Below, piece after piece: positions 56,001 to 64,000 of a stretch of DNA of 64,000 nt. The position numbers and the translations under genes are program-made. The DNA lies in NCBI GenBank assembly GCA_963665505.1, contig OY762275.1, positions 1,550,001 to 1,614,000 of the forward strand, written 5' to 3'. How positions within the stretch are numbered: the stretch's first letter is position 1; each line of letters starts with the position of its first letter. This DNA comes from QANA01 sp963665505. Its GTDB lineage: Bacteria > Bacillota > Clostridia > Christensenellales > Christensenellaceae. Below the pieces are notes generated by a model that saw only the letters and a program-made list of their open reading frames with translations, did no database searches and was not told the DNA's origin.

Positions 56001-58128
56001 TCGTATTTTCCTTTTTATGCCGTTGGTTTGTCGGGCAATCTTCGTTGGAGCATTTTTTGTAGACCGACTTCCCTCTGCTGCGCTTGAGCGTCATATGGCT
56101 CCCGCACACGGGGCACTTTTCCTCTATCGGCATATCCCAGGAAACAAAATCGCACTTCGGGTAATTTTCGCATCCATAAAATATGTTTCCTTTTTTTGAA
56201 CGTTTTTGCAATATTTTGCCGCCGCATTTCGGGCAGGGCATCTTGATCGCCTTTTTGATGGTTTTCGTGTTTTTACAGGCGGGGTAATTCGGGCATGCGA
56301 TGAACTCGCCAAAACGGCCGTTCTTGTATACCATCTCCGCCCCGCAAAATTCACAGATGATCCCCGCCGGCCGGTCGGGCAGATGGACATGCGTGATCTC
56401 TTTTTCGGCTTTTTCCAACTGTTTTTCAAAAGGTCCGTAAAAATCACCGACGACCGATTTCCAATTCTGGCCTTCGGATTCCACCGCGTCGAGTTTTTCT
56501 TCCATTTCCGCAGTAAACTTCACATCCACGATCTCCGGGAAATTCTCCCGCATCAGCTTGGTAACGATTTCCCCTAATTCCGTCGGGTAAATCAGCCGCT
56601 TCTCTTTTTTAACGTACTTACGCTCCAATATGGTCGATATGATCGGGGCATATGTGGAGGGACGCCCGATTCCTTTTTCCTCCAGCATACGTACGAGCGA
56701 AGATTCCGTATAGCGCGCGGGCGGAGACGTGTAATTTTGTTTTGTCTCTATTTGTTTTGCAATACAATGGTCGCCTTCTTTCATCGGCGGAAGCACGGCG
56801 TTTGATTTCTTCTCTTCCACGTCTTTATCCGCTTCCTGGTAGGCGGCCCTGTATCCCTTGAATTTCAGTTTTGAAAAATTTGCCCGGAACAGATACCCGT
56901 CTGCTTCCAGTTCGTAACTCATCGTATTATATTGGGCCGGCGTCATCTGGCTGGCGACAAATCTGGAATAGATTAGAGAATATAATTTGTACTGATCCGT
57001 AGAAAGGCGAGCTCTCAGGCTTTCCGGCGTATACTTGATATACGTCGGGCGTATCGCTTCATGCGCGTCCTGTATGTTCTTTTTCCGGGCGTACATATTC
57101 GGCTTTTGGGGCACGAATTCTTCGCCGTATGTTTTTAAAATATATCCCCGGGCAGCGGCCTGCGCTTCTTTGGAAATGCGCGTGGAGTCGGTACGCATAT
57201 ATGTGATAAGGCCAACGGCCTCCGTTTCGCTTATTTTAATTCCTTCATACAGGCCCTGCGCAACCACCATCGTACGCTTTGTCGTAAAACCAAGTTTTCT
57301 TGCAGCATCCTGCTGCAACGTACTGGTCGTAAAAGGCGCGAAGGGATTCCGCCGCTTGAGCGCTTTCTTCATATTTACGATGACAAATTCTTTTCCTTTG
57401 ATATCCGCAAGGATCGCATCCACTTCTTGTTGGGAGACGGGTACAATCTTCTTCTTCCCTTTCCCATAAAATATGGCGGTGAAAGGATGCTTCCCCGACA
57501 GATCCGTCAGATCCGCCTGGATCGTCCAGTATTCTTCCGGCACGAAATTGCGGATTTCCTCTTCCCGGTCTACGATCAGGCGCACGGTAACGGATTGCAC
57601 GCGTCCCGCGCTCAGGCCCCTTTTCACTTTTATCCACAGCAGAGGGGAAAGTTTATATCCGACCAAGCGGTCCAATACGCGCCTTGCCTGCTGGGCGTTG
57701 ACTTTATCGATATCGATGTTCCGCGGATTGCCGATCGCATGCGTCACCGCGTTCTGGGTGATCTCGTTGAACTCTATCCGACGGATATATTTGGGGTCTT
57801 TGCCTTTTTCACAAAGCGCGTTGGAAATATGCCAGGAAATAGCCTCCCCTTCTCTATCCGGATCGGTTGCAAGGTACACTTCCTCCGCCTTTTGGGCCTG
57901 GGCCTTTAAATCGTTCAGGATCGGCGTTCTGCCGCGTATCACGATATATTTGGGCGTAAACTCGTTTTCCACATCCACACCCAATTTGCTTTTGGGTAAA
58001 TCGATCAGGTGCCCGTTGCTTGCCGTGACTTTAAATCCTTTTCCCAAAAATTTTTCTATGGTTTTCGCCTTTGCTGGCGATTCTACAATCACAAGATTAT
58101 ATTTTTCCTTTGTTTTTGCCTTTGCCAT
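55984..58128 (-). CDS. topA: DNA topoisomerase I
   Basis: Type IA topoisomerase that relaxes negative supercoils. The 714 residues start with the Toprim domain (LVIVESPAKAKTIEKFLG, ATDPDREGEAISWH). They carry the catalytic tyrosine in VGLITYMRTDSTRIS and end with three C4 zinc-ribbon modules. GGAGGAAC precedes the ATG. It is preceded by dprA and comM, as in many Firmicutes. Confidence 0.97.
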   Translation of the reverse strand: MAKAKTKEKYNLVIVESPAKAKTIEKFLGKGFKVTASNGHLIDLPKSKLGVDVENEFTPKYIVIRGRTPILNDLKAQAQKAEEVYLATDPDREGEAISWHISNALCEKGKDPKYIRRIEFNEITQNAVTHAIGNPRNIDIDKVNAQQARRVLDRLVGYKLSPLLWIKVKRGLSAGRVQSVTVRLIVDREEEIRNFVPEEYWTIQADLTDLSGKHPFTAIFYGKGKKKIVPVSQQEVDAILADIKGKEFVIVNMKKALKRRNPFAPFTTSTLQQDAARKLGFTTKRTMVVAQGLYEGIKISETEAVGLITYMRTDSTRISKEAQAAARGYILKTYGEEFVPQKPNMYARKKNIQDAHEAIRPTYIKYTPESLRARLSTDQYKLYSLIYSRFVASQMTPAQYNTMSYELEADGYLFRANFSKLKFKGYRAAYQEADKDVEEKKSNAVLPPMKEGDHCIAKQIETKQNYTSPPARYTESSLVRMLEEKGIGRPSTYAPIISTILERKYVKKEKRLIYPTELGEIVTKLMRENFPEIVDVKFTAEMEEKLDAVESEGQNWKSVVGDFYGPFEKQLEKAEKEITHVHLPDRPAGIICEFCGAEMVYKNGRFGEFIACPNYPACKNTKTIKKAIKMPCPKCGGKILQKRSKKGNIFYGCENYPKCDFVSWDMPIEEKCPVCGSHMTLKRSRGKSVYKKCSNEDCPTNQRHKKENTNARKG

Positions 58129-58161
58129 TCTGTTCCTCCGGCCATTTATTATAATTTTATT

Positions 58162-59258
58162 TCAATTTTTTATGCTAAAAATATTCCCGGCGAGCCTTTC
58201 AATCAGGCCTCGAAGCTCCATTTTGGTAAGCACAAGGTTCGCCTGCTGGGGTTTTAACTGCGCGGTGTCCACGATCTGTTGTATATCCATATCCCCCTTT
58301 AAAAGCAGATTATACAGTTCTGTTTCCAAAAAATCAAGTCCGGGCGGAAAATCCTCCTGTGTTTCTTGTGTTTTTACGGGTGCCCACCCATAAAAATCGA
58401 GTATGTCCCGGGCGTTCCTGCACACATAGGCACCGTCGCTGATCAACGCATTGGGCAATTCGTAAAGTTTCGCATTCGTTTCCGACGGCAAGGCAAAAAT
58501 GTCCCGGTTCTCTTCACAGGCAAACCGCACGGTGATATGCGCCCCGCTCTTCAGCCCGGCATCCCCTACCAATATCCCTTTGGAAATCCCGTTCATGATG
58601 CGGTTGCGCACCGGAAAATTGCCGGCGACGGGCGGTGTGCCCGGTGCATATTCACTGATGACCACACCCGTCCGGACGATTTCTTCATAGATTTTTTGGT
58701 TCTCCCGGGGGTATACGATATCTACCCCACACCCCAAAACGGCGGCCGTTATACCGCCGCCTTCCAGCGCACCCGTATGCGCGGCAGTATCGATCCCTCT
58801 GGCCATGCCGGAAATAACGGATACCCCGCTCTGTGCCAGTTCTTTTGCAATGCTGCGTATATTGGCCGCTCCTTTGCGCGAAGCCCGCCTCGAACCTACG
58901 ATGGAAATACACTTTTGCGTAAGACGCGCAAGGCTTCCTTTCACGTACAAAAGCGTGGGCGGCGCATGAATCTCCTTGAGCAAAGGCGGATATTCCTTAC
59001 TGAGCAATGTGCAGACCCGTATCCCTTCTTCGGAAAGTTTTTCGAGTCCGCATCGATCGTCTTCCTGTGTGCACGGCGAAGCAGGTTTTGCTGCGCGGCG
59101 GCAGGTATCCCGCACTTTTTGAAATCAATCCTGTGCGGGTCTTCGAAAAGTGCGGAAAGTTCCGCGCCGTCCCCGATTATACGCAGCACTTTTTGTAACC
59201 CGACTTTGGGCGCGGAAGCAAGCCAATACCAATACTTTTCATTTTCAGAAAGGTACAT
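58162..59258 (-). pseudogene. dprA: DNA-processing protein DprA, single-base frameshift
   Basis: DprA loads RecA onto incoming single-stranded DNA during transformation. The N-terminal part (from 59258) reads MYLSENEKYWYWLASAPKVG to LLRRAHRKTIDAD and then loses frame. The rest is intact in the next frame: LEKLSEEGIRVCTLLSKEYPPLL, CISIVGSRRASRKG, VISGMARGIDTAAHTGAL, FPVRNRIMNGIS and SGAHITVRFACEE, with a C-terminal winged helix. Adding one C near 59046 (GCGGACTCG) restores an in-frame IDADLEKLSEEG. The locus is otherwise normal, so the lesion is recent or an artefact. GAGGCAG precedes the ATG. Confidence 0.88.
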
Positions 59259-59259
59259 G

Positions 59260-60798
59260 TTATCTGCCTCCCCAATATTTACGGTCCAGGCTGCGGTATT
59301 GGATGGCTTCCGCGATATGCTCTTCCCTTATGTTTTCAGAGGCTTCCATATCTGCGATCGTGCGCGCCACCATCAATATGCGCCGGTAGGAACGCGCGCT
59401 CATATGCATCGTGGTGAAAGCTTCCCGCAACAACGCGGCCGAAGCCGTATCCATCTGGCAATAGCGGTCGAACATATCTCCGGCCAGTTGGCTGTTGGAA
59501 TAGATGCCCAGGCTTTCATACCGTTCTTTCTGGGCCGTGCGCGCTTTGTTCACGCGGTCCCGGATAGAGCGGGAACTTTCTTCATAGCCTTTTTTCTCCA
59601 ATTCCGCATAACGGGGACGGGAAACTTCGATATGCATATCGATCCGGTCCAACAGCGGCGAACTGATGCGGGAAAGATACCGGCTTATTTCATGCGGCGT
59701 GCATCTGCACGGATTATCCGGATCTCCGAAATTTCCGCAGGGACAAGGGTTCATCGATGCGACCAACATAAATCTCGCCGGGTATCTCACTTTCGCATGC
59801 ACCCGCGCAATAGAGACGAACCCATCTTCCATGGGCTGACGCAGCGCTTCCAGCGTCTCCCTCTTGAACTCGGGCAGTTCATCCAAAAACAGGACGCCGC
59901 CATGGGCCAGGCTCACTTCCCCCGGACTGGCTTTGGTCCCGCCGCCGGTAAGCGCGGCGGTCGATGCCGAATGGTGCGGGCTGCGGAAAGGCCGGGCGGC
60001 CACGATCCCCCCGCTCCGCAGTTCCCCGCTGACAGAATGTATTTTCGTGATCTCCAGCGCCTCCTCAAAAGAAAGACTGGGGATAATCGTGGGTAGGGCC
60101 CGTGCCAGCATGGTCTTACCGGAGCCCGGCGGGCCGATTAACAAGATATTATGGCTGCCGGCTGCGGCGATCTCCATTGCCCGTTTTGCATTATCCTGCC
60201 CTTTGATGTACTTGAAGTCCACGCGGTTTTGCGCACGTACGCCCGTTCCTTCTTTGAATTCCAGATGCCTGGCAAACGGGAGCGGCGCATTGGCGCCTAA
60301 ACATTCCGCGATCTCGCCAAGAGACCGCACAGGCAATATCTGTATATCTTTGACATACGCGGCTTCTTTTGTATTTTTATAGGGAATTACCACGGTTTTT
60401 ACGCCCCGCGCCTTTGCTTCGATCACCATGGGCAGGATTCCTTTGACGGGGCGTACTTCCCCGTTCAGGGAAAGCTCCCCAAGAAACAGCGCATCGGTTA
60501 ATTTCCCAAGCAATATCTGGTTGCTGACTGCAAGAATACCGATCGCGATCGCAAGGTCGTAAATCGGCCCTTCTTTGCGCAGGTCGGCCGGGGCGAGATT
60601 GACGACAATCCGGCTGGCCGGGTAAGTAAATCCGGAGTTCTTTATAGCGGAACGGACGCGCTCTTTGCTCTCTTTGACGGCTATATCCGGCAATCCAACA
60701 ATTTCCCAATAGGGTAGGCCGGGAGAATTATCTACTTCCACATACACCGGATATCCCATAAGACCAGTGAGCCCACAGCTTAAAACTCTAGCCAGCAC
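59260..60798 (-). CDS. comM: YifB/ComM-family Mg-chelatase-like AAA+ ATPase
   Basis: In naturally competent Gram-negatives, ComM is a helicase promoting branch migration during transformation; in Clostridia the role is untested. The 512 residues show an N-terminal Lon-substrate-like domain (VGLPDIAVKESKERVRSAIKNSGF), Walker A GPPGSGKTM, GGVLFLDELPEF, cysteine-rich NPCPCGNFGDPDNPCRC and an HLH C-terminal helicase lid. The start is a GTG at 60798 with AGGAGG upstream. It starts the run comM-dprA-topA. Confidence 0.93.
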   Translation of the reverse strand: MLARVLSCGLTGLMGYPVYVEVDNSPGLPYWEIVGLPDIAVKESKERVRSAIKNSGFTYPASRIVVNLAPADLRKEGPIYDLAIAIGILAVSNQILLGKLTDALFLGELSLNGEVRPVKGILPMVIEAKARGVKTVVIPYKNTKEAAYVKDIQILPVRSLGEIAECLGANAPLPFARHLEFKEGTGVRAQNRVDFKYIKGQDNAKRAMEIAAAGSHNILLIGPPGSGKTMLARALPTIIPSLSFEEALEITKIHSVSGELRSGGIVAARPFRSPHHSASTAALTGGGTKASPGEVSLAHGGVLFLDELPEFKRETLEALRQPMEDGFVSIARVHAKVRYPARFMLVASMNPCPCGNFGDPDNPCRCTPHEISRYLSRISSPLLDRIDMHIEVSRPRYAELEKKGYEESSRSIRDRVNKARTAQKERYESLGIYSNSQLAGDMFDRYCQMDTASAALLREAFTTMHMSARSYRRILMVARTIADMEASENIREEHIAEAIQYRSLDRKYWGGR

Positions 60799-60809
60799 CC
60801 CCGCACCTC

Positions 60810-61211
60810 CTACTCAACAGCACTATTCCTGAACACCCAAAACTTGTTCCCCAAATAATTTGTCGAAAAAGAAAAGATTATGGAAAGGAAATAAACGCCC
60901 CATACCGGCAATCCCAGATAATTCCTGAACACATACATGGACGACAGGGAAAGCGCCTCGGCAAGCATATTGACTACAACGAATTTGGGCAATTCCACAC
61001 GTTTATAGCCCCTTCTGCCGAAAGTAAACCGCCGATTGAGCAAATAGCTGACGGCCGCGCCCACAATATACGAAACGGCTTTTGCAAGAATATAATTTAC
61101 CCCGTTCAACTGGTAAAGCAGCGTAAACATAAGCAGATCAGACAGCCATGCGGCCTGATTGCAAAACATAAACTTGATAAATTGCAAAAAGTCTGTTTTT
61201 GTTATTTTCAT
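60810..61211 (-). CDS. GtrA-family membrane protein
   Basis: GtrA-like proteins are small four-helix membrane proteins thought to flip or handle polyprenyl-linked sugars. The 133 residues have about four membrane segments, with FIKFMFCNQAAWLSDLLMFTLLY, SYLLNRRFTFGRRG and a final YLGNKFWVFRN, the family pattern. It starts three bases after the stop of the large glycosyltransferase gene, so the two probably act together on a lipid-linked sugar. Confidence 0.88.
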   Translation of the reverse strand: MKITKTDFLQFIKFMFCNQAAWLSDLLMFTLLYQLNGVNYILAKAVSYIVGAAVSYLLNRRFTFGRRGYKRVELPKFVVVNMLAEALSLSSMYVFRNYLGLPVWGVYFLSIIFSFSTNYLGNKFWVFRNSAVE

Positions 61212-61214
61212 ATC

Positions 61215-64000
61215 TCACAAAGGCCAGGTTGGGTACCAGCGGATCAGATTCAGCCATACCCTGCTTACGACCATGCCAGTATTGGTCGGATAAAATGCAA
61301 TGAACAATAATACGGCCAGATAAACATAGGTGTACAAGATTTTTTTGCCCCGCGTATAGTTTTCTGCCATATGCCGCAAAGCGTAAACGCTGATCAGTAT
61401 CAGGAAAGGCACCACGGCAAAATAATGGTAAATAAAGATCTCCCGCGAGACCAACAGCCAGGGAATATACCCCATCAACGCCGCCACACTGAGAAACGGC
61501 AGTCCTTTGAAACTCGTACTTCCGCGTTTGCGCAGACCAAGCAGATACAGCACAAGCAACAGCCCGCCGATCCATATCAACGGATTGCCCATGCACCATA
61601 GAACGCCCGCGGAATCTGCCGATGCCCCATCCGCGCGGAAGAAAAAGACCGGCCGGATCGTAAAAGGCCAGGTCAGCGCATTCGATTGATAGGGGTGCAG
61701 CGACGTCGTAACCAGTTTTCCATGATAGGTGAGCATGAATTTCTGGTTTTCCCATATGCCTTTCAATCCGAACCCATCTGTAGCGGTATTTTCATAGGGA
61801 ATGTAGGAAAGGCAGTATACGCCGATGGGGATCAATATGAATACCACTACGCAGAAAGCAAGCGTCAGGGCCAGTTTCTTCCTGTAGTTCTTCACGACCG
61901 GTTCCATGCCTTGCTCCACCGCATACCGGTATTCTTTGTGCCGGCAGTATATGGTTTGGAAGAACAGGATGGCAAGCCCCGCCCCCGCGTACAGGCAGAT
62001 CCATTTCGTCGCCGCCCCAAGGGCAAACGAAAGGCCGCACAACCCAAGCGGAACAAGCGTTTTCCACAGCTTTTCCTTATGGAAATTATGCTCTCTATAC
62101 AAATACATGAAAAAATACATGAGCAAGATGAAGAACACGCTGAAACTATCTATCGTGGCGATACGCGTGAGAGAAAAATGCATGAAATCGGCCGCGAGAA
62201 GGATCGTCGCCGACGCGGCGTAGATCGTCTTTCTAAACAGCTTTTTCGCAAACAGATAGAACACCGGCAGCATCAGTACCCCAAAAAGCGTACCCATAAA
62301 ACGCCACCCAAACGGGTTGAACCCAAACAGCTTGATGCCGACCGTAACGATGCTCTTGCCCAGAGGCGGGTGCGTGGTCTCATAGGGATAGATACCCTCG
62401 ATATATTCATAAGCCGTACGCGCATGGTAGATCTCATCAAAATACATCTCGGTAAGGAAGCTGGTCGTTTCCGGGATCTGGTCCTGCTCGTCTATCAGGA
62501 AAGAAGCGTCGGCCGTCACATCGTCTTCCACCAGATAGGCCGACTTAAGCGTAAGCCTTTCGTTCTCCGCATGGAACACCCCTAATTCTCTGAATTCCAA
62601 CTCTCCCGAAACAACGATGATCTTGATATGCTGGATCTCCGCGTTGATATCCACCATTTCCCAGCGGAACATGGCTTTGTACTGATGGTCTATCATCCCG
62701 CTGGAGATCTCCGTATATTCTATCCCGTCAGCGGAATAATACAGGCGGAACCGCCCCTGGCAATACCCCGTGTAATATTTGAGCTGCCCCACATATTGGG
62801 GTTCCTCCAACTCTATAACTGCCCGCGTCTTGCTCGTCATCGTTTCTGCCTCTGTGGGGATCTGCGTACTTCCCAGGTTGAGAAATGCGACAACGGCATA
62901 CACGGCCGTGATGACAAAGAGCAGGATGTAATCCTTTTTCTTCATGCCCATGCCCCGGGGCCCGTTTTCGCCCAACCGTGCGCCCGCGGCAAGGAGCGTC
63001 CTTTCTTTATAATCCACTGCCTCCACCGGTTCCACCGTGATCGCACGGCCGAGTTTCTTTCCCTGGAAAATATCCACCAGAATATAGGAGAAATGCAGGA
63101 ACGCGCATAATGTCAGCGCCGACAGGATAACGATCAGCTCCGTATAGACCGGCTGCATTCCGAATACGTATACCGTGTAGATATTCAGAAAGCCCACCGC
63201 CGAAAAGATCGTGGCCGAAAACAATAACTTCCTGGAATTGGCGACGATCGCAGCAAGATACAGGCAAACTACCGCCAGCAAGATATGCCCTTCATTCATG
63301 CCATACGCAAACGTGAATATCCCAACCGAAAGAATGGCCGCCAATAAGAAACATTGCTTCTTGTCCCGCAGTTTGATATACAGGATGGCGCCTGTGACAA
63401 TAAAAATACCGATGGCCAGCAACCCGAGCGTACTGTAATCAAAAAACAGCAATTTATCCGTAGCGCCGGCAGAATCTCCACCAAACAGGCCCATAAAGTT
63501 GAACGCATTGACCGACGCGTTGCCATTTATCGTCTGGAAGCTCTGTGCCACCCAGTACAATAAAGACTGGCCGCCGGCTACCGGCGCCGCAATAAGCAGA
63601 TAAACGCCCATTATGGCCGGCAATGAACACACCGTCTGCAGCAGGGCCTTTTTAAAGGTGCCCTTTCTAAACAGATCCCCCAGAAAAACGTACAGGAACA
63701 CAGGCGCAATCATCAACGCCTGCACTTTGCACATAAAAGACACGGCCCATAAAAGAGAAGCGGCGATCTTTTTATCCTGCGACAATAGGTATAGAGCCGC
63801 TACCGCCGGCAGGACAAAAATGCTGTCCAGTTTGCCCCACCCCGCGGAACCCACGATGAGAGCGGGGGCAAACAGCAGTACGCCGGCCAACAGCACAGCC
63901 GTATGTTTCTCGAGGTGTTTTTTTGCAAGTTTATACGCAAACCAGGCAATCGCTATATCCGCCAGTATCGCAGGCAGGCGTATGATGAGACTAAATAGAT
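61215..64000 (-). CDS. Large GT-C glycosyltransferase: N-terminal GT-C module fused to PMT domain (5' end outside window)
   Basis: Partial gene, cut at the right edge; over 925 residues are seen. The first part reads SLIIRLPAILADIAIAWFAYK, LLFAPALIVGSAGWGKLDS, the GT-C pattern of polyprenyl-phosphate-dependent transferases. After about 330 residues comes a soluble beta domain resembling an F5/8-type (discoidin) fold (YVGQLKYYTGYCQGRFRLYYSADG). A PMT-type (GT39) module follows: FDEIYHARTAYEYIEGIYPYETTHPPLGK with the acidic DE pair, many membrane segments and LSRIATIDSF-like SLTRIATIDSFSVFFILLMYF. It probably glycosylates surface proteins or glycans. A downstream GtrA protein may supply the lipid donor. 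Confidence 0.88.
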   Translation of the reverse strand, partial: LFSLIIRLPAILADIAIAWFAYKLAKKHLEKHTAVLLAGVLLFAPALIVGSAGWGKLDSIFVLPAVAALYLLSQDKKIAASLLWAVSFMCKVQALMIAPVFLYVFLGDLFRKGTFKKALLQTVCSLPAIMGVYLLIAAPVAGGQSLLYWVAQSFQTINGNASVNAFNFMGLFGGDSAGATDKLLFFDYSTLGLLAIGIFIVTGAILYIKLRDKKQCFLLAAILSVGIFTFAYGMNEGHILLAVVCLYLAAIVANSRKLLFSATIFSAVGFLNIYTVYVFGMQPVYTELIVILSALTLCAFLHFSYILVDIFQGKKLGRAITVEPVEAVDYKERTLLAAGARLGENGPRGMGMKKKDYILLFVITAVYAVVAFLNLGSTQIPTEAETMTSKTRAVIELEEPQYVGQLKYYTGYCQGRFRLYYSADGIEYTEISSGMIDHQYKAMFRWEMVDINAEIQHIKIIVVSGELEFRELGVFHAENERLTLKSAYLVEDDVTADASFLIDEQDQIPETTSFLTEMYFDEIYHARTAYEYIEGIYPYETTHPPLGKSIVTVGIKLFGFNPFGWRFMGTLFGVLMLPVFYLFAKKLFRKTIYAASATILLAADFMHFSLTRIATIDSFSVFFILLMYFFMYLYREHNFHKEKLWKTLVPLGLCGLSFALGAATKWICLYAGAGLAILFFQTIYCRHKEYRYAVEQGMEPVVKNYRKKLALTLAFCVVVFILIPIGVYCLSYIPYENTATDGFGLKGIWENQKFMLTYHGKLVTTSLHPYQSNALTWPFTIRPVFFFRADGASADSAGVLWCMGNPLIWIGGLLLVLYLLGLRKRGSTSFKGLPFLSVAALMGYIPWLLVSREIFIYHYFAVVPFLILISVYALRHMAENYTRGKKILYTYVYLAVLLFIAFYPTNTGMVVSRVWLNLIRWYPTWPL

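Overview
The window reads as a chromosomal segment of an endospore-forming, probably anaerobic member of the Bacillota (class Clostridia). The evidence is spoIVA, bofA, a yunB-type gene, an alpha/beta-type small acid-soluble spore protein gene, a possible bofC-like gene, a SpoIIIE/FtsK translocase, the dnaX-ybaB-recR-yaaL-bofA order and feoAB with a DtxR-family repressor. No respiratory-chain genes are visible. A placement near Christensenellales would be a guess. No CRISPR array, prophage, insertion sequence or rRNA operon was found.

Layout. 1-4.4 kb (minus): pgsA, rimO and a spoIIIE/ftsK translocase, tightly overlapping. 4.6-7.7 kb (plus): two zinc-ribbon membrane proteins, a DUF503 protein, a mannitol-1-phosphate-dehydrogenase-like protein and tRNA-Pro. 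7.7-13 kb: a gene-poor, partly decayed accessory stretch with a trmO gene, a multiply frameshifted papain-like peptidase pseudogene, a membrane protein with three beta-repeats and a divergent LytR-CpsA-Psr lipoprotein. 13-16.8 kb: a flavin-reductase-fold protein, then a DtxR-type repressor divergent from feoAB. 16.8-22.2 kb: a polar amino acid ABC transporter operon ending in an M20 amidohydrolase and a cytidylate-kinase-like protein, preceded by two near-identical terminator-like hairpins 129 bp apart. 22.2-26.4 kb (minus): a heterodimeric ABC exporter under a MarR regulator with a 39-bp palindromic operator on a perfect-consensus promoter. 26.6-30.9 kb: an MltG-like lipoprotein, Hsp20, four tRNAs (Arg, His, Gln, Lys), a SASP, an aldo/keto reductase and small proteins.

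31-64 kb is almost entirely minus strand: a 2-hydroxyacid dehydrogenase, proA, sporulation-related membrane proteins, yebC, a class A PBP (plus strand), an S41-like protease lacking the usual catalytic serine, two type-4-like uracil-DNA glycosylases, the bofA-yaaL-recR-ybaB-dnaX cluster, a DegV protein, a PHP phosphatase, a frameshifted 8-oxoguanine glycosylase, rpmA-rplU, spoIVA, then plsY-der-DUF512-hslU-hslV-trmFO-topA-dprA(frameshifted)-comM-gtrA and a GT-C/PMT glycosyltransferase cut by the right edge.

Themes: envelope and spore assembly (PBP, MltG, LCP, PlsY, PgsA, SpoIVA, BofA), DNA repair and uptake (UDGs, OGG, RecR, DprA, ComM), iron uptake and amino acid or peptide-derivative uptake. 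Two otherwise intact genes (ogg, dprA) each carry an apparent single-base deletion. Either these are recent mutations or the sequence has residual indel errors. The most unusual items are the tandem leader hairpins of the amino acid transporter, the unprocessed-type L27 without Prp, the Fe-S-less UDG paralogue and several enzymes with substituted catalytic residues.
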